Assembly (NCBI GenBank): GCA_030604885.1
Contig: JAUVUZ010000011.1
Span: 36,502 to 100,501 of the forward strand
Reading direction: 5' to 3'
Source of the DNA: Alphaproteobacteria bacterium
GTDB lineage: Bacteria; Pseudomonadota; Alphaproteobacteria; Rhodospirillales; Rhodospirillaceae
Length of the DNA stretch: 64,000 bases
Of this stretch, positions 57,855-64,000 are shown piece after piece; within the stretch, counting starts at the first letter, position 1, and each line of letters opens with the position of its first letter. The position numbers were made by a program, and so were the translations under genes. The notes beneath the pieces are model-generated. The model was given only the letters and a program-made list of their open reading frames with translations, was not told the DNA's origin and did no database searches.

Positions 57855-59029
57855 GGATGTTCTCGCTGGTTAGAGGATTGCGCATCTCCGACCGGGCACG
57901 GCCGGCCGTTTTCGAGAAGGTGCGTGCAGTTGAGACGGATCGCCTCGGCGGTCCAATCCGCCGCCGGGGAAACCGCGGCGATGGTGACGAACCCCTCCCC
58001 CCGGAGCGCGTCGAGGCGGTCCGGGTCCGCTCCGTCGAGCGGCACCAGCAGCCGAGGCGCGGCCTTGGGCTTGGGCAGGATGCCGATCAGCGAATGGAGA
58101 AACAGGCTCGCGCCGGTGGCGGGTTCGCGCCCGTTCGCGCCGCCGTAGCGGCCGCCGCGCCCGAGGTGGTGGCGCCAGCCCTGGGCGAAGAAGGTGTAGC
58201 ACAGGCCGGTGTGGTATTCGAAGCCGCGGTTCTCCACCGCGTCCACGGTCAGGCGCACGCACGGCGCGAGCGCCTTCAGGCGCTTCGCCACCGCGCCGAG
58301 GCGCTCCTGCCAAGCGCGCGCGGGCGGCGGCAGGTCGAGGCTCTCGAGAACCGGAAAGGCGCGGTCGAACGGGCCGCAGACGTCGAGCAGGCGGCCGAGG
58401 GTATGCGCCACCGACGCGGGCAGCGCCGCCACCTCGGCGGCGTCCTTGTGGTCGAGCGCGTGGCGGGCGTCCTGCTTTTCCGCCTCCGACAGCCCGGCGG
58501 CGTCGAGGATCAGCGGCACCAGCGGCGGCAGGGTGAGGTCCACCGAGACGTGGCGCACGCCGATGGCGTCGAGCGCCCGGGCGGCGACCACGATCACCTC
58601 GGCGTCGGCCTCCGGCGTGTCGCAGCCGATCAGCTCCAGCCCCGCCTGGATGAACTGGCGGTCCGGCCGCAACTGCGACCCCTTCACCCGCAGCACGTCG
58701 CCCGCGTAGGAGAGGCGCAGCGGGCGCGGCTCGCGCGCGAGACGGCTGGAGGCGACGCGCGCCACCTGCACCGTCATGTCGGCGCGCATGCCCATCATCC
58801 GCTGCGTCACCGGGTCCATCACCCGGAAGGTCTGCGCCGCGAGATCGGCGCCGAGGCCGTCGAGCAGGCTGTCCTCGAACTCCAGCAGCGGCGGCTTGAC
58901 GCGGTCGTAGCCGTGCGCGGAAAAGGTGGCGAGCAGCGATTGCACCACCGTCGCCTCGAACGCCGCCTCGCCGGGCAGCACGTCCCGCAGTCCCGCCGGG
59001 AGCAGCGCCCGATTGATCGGTTCCGACAT
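57851..59029 (-). CDS. hisZ: ATP phosphoribosyltransferase regulatory subunit
   Basis: A 392-residue histidyl-tRNA-synthetase-like protein that lacks synthetase activity and serves as the regulatory subunit of short-form HisG in histidine synthesis. Class II motifs are recognisable but altered: motif 2 region [27 protein letters not shown], and [16 protein letters not shown] and GRGGRYGG in motif 3. Its N-terminal [15 protein letters not shown] is a HisZ hallmark. ATG 59029 was chosen with AGGGA upstream; a GTG one codon earlier is possible. No hisG is visible in the window. Confidence 0.95.
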
Positions 59030-59140
59030 CACAAGTCCCTGTCTGGCCCTGGAGCGGCGGCGCGAGCCACCGGCAAACGTTGTGGTTTACCCCGAACCGT
59101 GGGGCCGAGGCAACACCTGAAGCCCTGCGGACTCACCGGG

Positions 59141-59941
59141 TCAGACGCCCGGCCTGAGCGTATGCGCGTGGTTGAGCGGGCCGTGCCCGTGTCCGAACCC
59201 CGGCGCGGTCTCCAGACCCACGCGCACGTAGTCCCGCGCCCGCTCCACCGCCCGGGTCAGGCCCAGGCCCTGGGCGATGCCGCAGGCCAGCGCCGAGGCC
59301 AGGGTGCAGCCGGTGCCGTGGCTGTGGCGGGTGTCCACCCGCAGCCCGGCGAAGCGCGTCACCCCTTCCTCGGTGGCGAGCAGGTCCACCACCAGCCCGC
59401 CCTCCAGGTGGCCGCCCTTCAGCAGCACCGCCTTCGGCCCGAGCTTGAGCAGGTCGTGGGCGGCGGCGCGCATGTCGGCCTCGCCCGCGATCTTGCGGCC
59501 GGTCAGAACCTCGGCTTCGTAAAGGTTGGGGGTGATGACGGTGGCGCGCGGCAGCAGCGTCCACTTCAGGGTCTTGACCGCCTCGGTCTCCAGCAGCAGG
59601 GCGCCGCCCTTGGCCACCATCACCGGGTCCACCACCAGCGGCACCTCGGCGGCGAAATCGGAGAGCGCCTCGGCCACCGCGCGGATCGCCGGAGAGGCCG
59701 CGAGCATGCCGGTCTTCACCGCGTCGGCGCCGAGGTCGGTCATCACCACCTCGATCTGCTGGCGGACGAACTCCACCGGGATCGGATGGATACCGTGGAC
59801 GCCGAGGGTGTTCTGCGCGGTGAGCGCGGTGATCGCGGTCATCGCGAAGCCGTTGAGGGCGGTCACCGCCTTGATGTCGGCCTGGATTCCCGCGCCGCCG
59901 CCGGAATCCGAACCCGCCACGATCAGAACCCGTCCGTGCAT
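59141..59941 (-). CDS. thiD: Hydroxymethylpyrimidine (phosphate) kinase
   Basis: A 266-residue ribokinase-fold enzyme of thiamine synthesis that phosphorylates HMP and HMP-phosphate to HMP-diphosphate. Conserved parts are VLIVAGSDSGGGAGIQADIK, TALTAQNTLGVHGI, DPVMVAKGGALLL, TPNLYEAEVLTG and the ATP/catalytic site DTRHSHGTGCTLASALA (with the anionic-hole GTGC). ATG 59941 lies five bases after the glmM stop on the same strand, so it is probably translated as part of the ftsH-folP-glmM-thiD operon. Downstream comes hisZ after a 110-base gap. Confidence 0.96.
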   Translation of the reverse strand: MHGRVLIVAGSDSGGGAGIQADIKAVTALNGFAMTAITALTAQNTLGVHGIHPIPVEFVRQQIEVVMTDLGADAVKTGMLAASPAIRAVAEALSDFAAEVPLVVDPVMVAKGGALLLETEAVKTLKWTLLPRATVITPNLYEAEVLTGRKIAGEADMRAAAHDLLKLGPKAVLLKGGHLEGGLVVDLLATEEGVTRFAGLRVDTRHSHGTGCTLASALACGIAQGLGLTRAVERARDYVRVGLETAPGFGHGHGPLNHAHTLRPGV

Positions 59942-59946
59942 CGCCC

Positions 59947-61299
59947 CTACTCCACCCGGGCTTCGAGCTGGGCGCACACCCAGTCGACGATTTCGCGAAT
60001 CCGGCCTTCCTCCTCGCCCTCCGCCATCACCCGGATCAACGGTTCGGTGCCGGAGGAGCGGATCAGCAGCCGCCCGCCGCCCGCCAGGCGGCGCTCCGCC
60101 TCGGCGATCGCGTCGGTCACCGCCGCCTGCGCCATCACCGATTTGGCGACGTCGCGGCTGGGGAAGCGGACGTTCTTCAGCACCTGCGGCAGCGGCTGGA
60201 AGACCCGCAGAACCTCGCTCGCCGGGCCGCCCTCCGCCACCAGCGCCGCCAGCACCTGGAGACCGGCGGCGAGGCCGTCGCCGGTGGTCGAGTGGTTGCC
60301 GAGGACCACGTGGCCCGATTGCTCGCCGCCGAGGTTGTAGCCCCGGTCGCGCATCGTCTCCACCACGTAGCGGTCGCCCACCTGCGTGCGCCTGAGGTGC
60401 AGGCCCCGCCCCTCGAGATAGCGTTCGAGGCCGAGGTTCGACATCACCGTGGCGACCACGCCGCCGCCGGTGAGTTCGCCGGTTTCCGCCCAGGTGCGGC
60501 CGATCAGGGCGAGCACCTGGTCGCCGTCGATCTCGCGGCCGCGTTCGTCGCACATCACCACCCGGTCGGCGTCGCCGTCCAGCGCGATGCCAAGGTCGGC
60601 GCCGTGGGTCACCACCGCCTCAGCCAGGGCCTGGGGATGGGTGGCGCCGCACTTGGCGTTGATGTTGGTGCCGTTGGGGGTCACCGCCATCGGCACCACC
60701 TCGGCGCCCAGTTCCCACAGCACCGTGGGGGCGACCTTGTAGGCGGCGCCGTTGGCGCAATCGAGGACGATCTTGAGGCCATCGAGGCGCTTGCCGCTGG
60801 GGAAGGTGCTCTTGACGTATTCGATGTAGCGGCCCGAGGCGTCCTCGAGGCGCCGCACCCGGCCGAGGCGCTTGGAATCCACCAGCGGCACGCCGCCGGT
60901 CACCAGCTCCTCGATGCGGGCCTCGGTGTCGTCGGAAAGCTTGTATCCGTCCGGGCCGAACAGCTTGATGCCGTTGTCCTCGAACGGATTGTGCGAGGCG
61001 GAGATCATCACCCCGAGGTCGGCGCGCATGCTGCGGGTGAGCTTGGCGATGGCGGGGGTGGGCAGCGGCCCGAGCAGCAGCACGTCCATCCCCACCGAGG
61101 TGAACCCGGCGGTGAGCGCCTGCTCCAGCATGTAGCAGGAGAGCCGCGTGTCCTTGCCGATCACCACGGTGTGGCGATATTCGCCGCGCTGGAACATCCG
61201 ACCGGCCGCCATGCCGATCTTGAGGGCGGTGAGCGCCGTCATCGGCTCGATGTTGGCGAGCCCGCGCACCCCGTCCGTACCGAACAAACGTCTAGCCAT
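59947..61299 (-). CDS. glmM: Phosphoglucosamine mutase
   Basis: A 450-residue alpha-D-phosphohexomutase that converts glucosamine 6-phosphate to the 1-phosphate on the way to UDP-GlcNAc for peptidoglycan and lipid A. Signatures: N-terminal [13 protein letters not shown], the phosphoserine motif [13 protein letters not shown] (Ser102), metal loop [10 protein letters not shown], sugar-binding GGEQSGH and phosphate-binding [13 protein letters not shown]. The ATG (61299) is favoured over a TTG two codons upstream. It follows folP by about 70 bases and is the housekeeping GlmM of the ftsH cluster common in proteobacteria. Confidence 0.98.
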   Translation of the reverse strand: MARRLFGTDGVRGLANIEPMTALTALKIGMAAGRMFQRGEYRHTVVIGKDTRLSCYMLEQALTAGFTSVGMDVLLLGPLPTPAIAKLTRSMRADLGVMISASHNPFEDNGIKLFGPDGYKLSDDTEARIEELVTGGVPLVDSKRLGRVRRLEDASGRYIEYVKSTFPSGKRLDGLKIVLDCANGAAYKVAPTVLWELGAEVVPMAVTPNGTNINAKCGATHPQALAEAVVTHGADLGIALDGDADRVVMCDERGREIDGDQVLALIGRTWAETGELTGGGVVATVMSNLGLERYLEGRGLHLRRTQVGDRYVVETMRDRGYNLGGEQSGHVVLGNHSTTGDGLAAGLQVLAALVAEGGPASEVLRVFQPLPQVLKNVRFPSRDVAKSVMAQAAVTDAIAEAERRLAGGGRLLIRSSGTEPLIRVMAEGEEEGRIREIVDWVCAQLEARVE

Positions 61300-61372
61300 C
61301 GTCAACCCTACCCCACGTCAGAACCATCCAACCGGGGAGACATTAGAAGATGACGCGGGCGGGGGAAAGGGA

Positions 61373-62491
61373 TTACTCCGCCCGCTCCACCGCCGCCTGC
61401 ATCGCCAGCGCCTGCACGGTTTCGGCGACGTCGTGGACGCGCACGACGTTGATCCCGGCGCGCACGCCGCCCAACGCCAGGGCGAGGGAGCCGGGCAGCC
61501 GCTCCTTGGGCGGCAGGTCGCCGCATACCGAGGCGATCAGGCTCTTGCGCGACACCCCCAGCAGCACCGGGGTCCCGAGCGTGCGGTAGACCGCCAGCCA
61601 GCGCAGGATCGCGAGATTGTGGGCCTTGGTCTTGCCGAAGCCGATGCCCGGGTCGACGCACAGGCGCTCGCGCGGGATGCCCGCGGCGACGCACGCCTTG
61701 ATCCGCCCTTCCAGATAGTCGAACACCTCGAACGGCGCGTTGGCGTATTGGGGCGCCGCCTGCATCGTCTGCGGCTCGCCCTGCATGTGCATCAGCACCG
61801 CGTCCACGCTCGCGTCGCGCACCGCCTTGAGGGCGTCCGGGTCGCCGGTCAGGGCGGTGATGTCGTTGACGATGCGCGCGCCCGCCGCCGCCGCCGCCGC
61901 CATCGTCGCGGCGTTGCGGGTGTCCACCGACACGCTCACCCCGCGCTCCGCCAGCGCGCGCACCACCGGCACCACGCGGGCGATCTCCTCCTGCGGCGGC
62001 ACCGCGTCGGCGCCGGGGCGGGTGGATTCGCCGCCCACGTCGATGAAGTCGGCGCCCGCCTCCACCATCGCCAGGGCGTCGGCCACGGCGACCGCCGGGT
62101 CGAAGCGCTCGCCGCCGTCGGAAAAGCTGTCGGGGGTGACGTTGACCACACCCATCACCCGGGTGCGGTCCATGGCGACGCCGCCGAAGCGCGGCAGCGC
62201 CGGGGCGAGGGCGGCCATCGCCGCGTCCACCGCCGGATGCAGGTCCATCAGCTCCTGCACGCCCATGCGGTAGACCGCCATCTTGCCGCCCGAGCGCGCG
62301 GCGAGGTAGGCGCAGCAGAACGCCTGGTCGCCGCCGAAGCGCAGCGCCCGGCCGGAGGCGATGATGCCCTCGGCGCGCGGGCCGGAGAGCAGACCGGCGG
62401 GGGCGATGTAGACCTTCGCCGAAGACGAAAATGCGACACCCGACCCGGCGGTCGGGTATCGCACGGTTTCCTGCAGCACGTCGGCGTTCAC
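61373..62491 (-). CDS. folP: Dihydropteroate synthase, long alphaproteobacterial form
   Basis: A 372-residue enzyme that joins 6-hydroxymethyl-dihydropterin diphosphate with p-aminobenzoate for folate. The core is classic: RVMGVVNVTPDSFSDGG, FIDVGGESTRPGA, VSVDTRNAATM, VNDITALTGDP, VDPGIGFGKTKAHN and VLLGVSRKSLI. It has about 100 extra residues at the N-terminus, as in many alphaproteobacterial FolP proteins. The GTG start lies immediately after the ftsH stop (TGACGTG), so it is probably coupled to ftsH; no strong ribosome site is visible. Confidence 0.95.
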   Translation of the reverse strand: MNADVLQETVRYPTAGSGVAFSSSAKVYIAPAGLLSGPRAEGIIASGRALRFGGDQAFCCAYLAARSGGKMAVYRMGVQELMDLHPAVDAAMAALAPALPRFGGVAMDRTRVMGVVNVTPDSFSDGGERFDPAVAVADALAMVEAGADFIDVGGESTRPGADAVPPQEEIARVVPVVRALAERGVSVSVDTRNAATMAAAAAAGARIVNDITALTGDPDALKAVRDASVDAVLMHMQGEPQTMQAAPQYANAPFEVFDYLEGRIKACVAAGIPRERLCVDPGIGFGKTKAHNLAILRWLAVYRTLGTPVLLGVSRKSLIASVCGDLPPKERLPGSLALALGGVRAGINVVRVHDVAETVQALAMQAAVERAE

Positions 62492-62492
62492 G

Positions 62493-64000
<1,508 letters not shown>

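Overview
The window is one continuous stretch of very GC-rich, densely coded chromosome. Gene families and order point to an alphaproteobacterium, most likely Rhodospirillales: an ftsH-folP-glmM-thiD run, hisZ-purA as overlapping neighbours, a DUF2336 protein, an RpoH-type heat-shock sigma factor and a long-form FolP. I see no phage, insertion sequence, CRISPR array or rRNA. The only clearly foreign-looking patch is a small AT-rich pocket near 3.7-4.05 kb, beside an 81-bp exact duplication.

Layout. 1-1.0 kb: two permease genes of a polar amino-acid ABC importer. 1.1-3.1 kb: a PAS-GGDEF-EAL cyclic-di-GMP protein. 3.2-4.05 kb: a small coiled-coil gene whose 3' end is duplicated downstream, palindromic intergenic repeats and an AT-rich small gene. 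4.06-8.6 kb (minus): nucleoside salvage operon cdd-punA-deoC/deoA-deoB, in which deoC and deoA form one reading frame. 8.7-17.5 kb: chromate transporter, class III nucleotide cyclase, metallo-beta-lactamase-fold hydrolase, rRNA methyltransferase, LigB-type dioxygenase, stand-alone trpB with an FMN-barrel partner, NicO-type metal exporter and an Rrf2 regulator. 17.5-28.6 kb: hcp (hybrid cluster protein), a four-gene sucrose locus (amylosucrase, sucrose-phosphate synthase, sucrose phosphatase, sugar kinase), then cydP-cydA-cydB-cydX for the bd quinol oxidase. 28.6-36 kb: dicarboxylate symporter, corA, L-lactate dehydrogenase and nifJ. 36-40.5 kb: two chemoreceptors, one with an N-terminal hemerythrin fold that has lost iron ligands. 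40.5-45.8 kb (minus): AraC regulator, MFS transporter, TonB receptor and a coupled methyltransferase, resembling a siderophore uptake locus. 45.9-50.6 kb: LysR regulator divergent from D-tartrate dehydratase, hemG, DUF2336 protein, small hypothetical gene. 50.67-50.9 kb: two tRNA-Glu genes (CTC and TTC). 50.95-53.8 kb: JAMM peptidase, small membrane protein, rluD, rpoH. 53.9-64 kb (minus): membrane protein plus predicted pseudokinase, purA, hisZ, thiD, glmM, folP and ftsH (cut by the window edge).

Taken together, NifJ, L-lactate dehydrogenase, Hcp and the bd oxidase suggest a facultative or microaerobic life with fermentative ability and exposure to nitric oxide. The sucrose locus suggests sucrose is made as a compatible solute or carbon reserve. 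Chemoreceptors, a cyclic-di-GMP enzyme and a nucleotide cyclase indicate active environmental sensing.

The items most worth following up are the DeoC-DeoA fusion, the pseudokinase/membrane-protein pair, the methyltransferase-coupled TonB locus, the hemerythrin-degenerate chemoreceptor, and the 81-bp duplication beside the AT-rich pocket. All calls come from reading the sequence; no database search was run.
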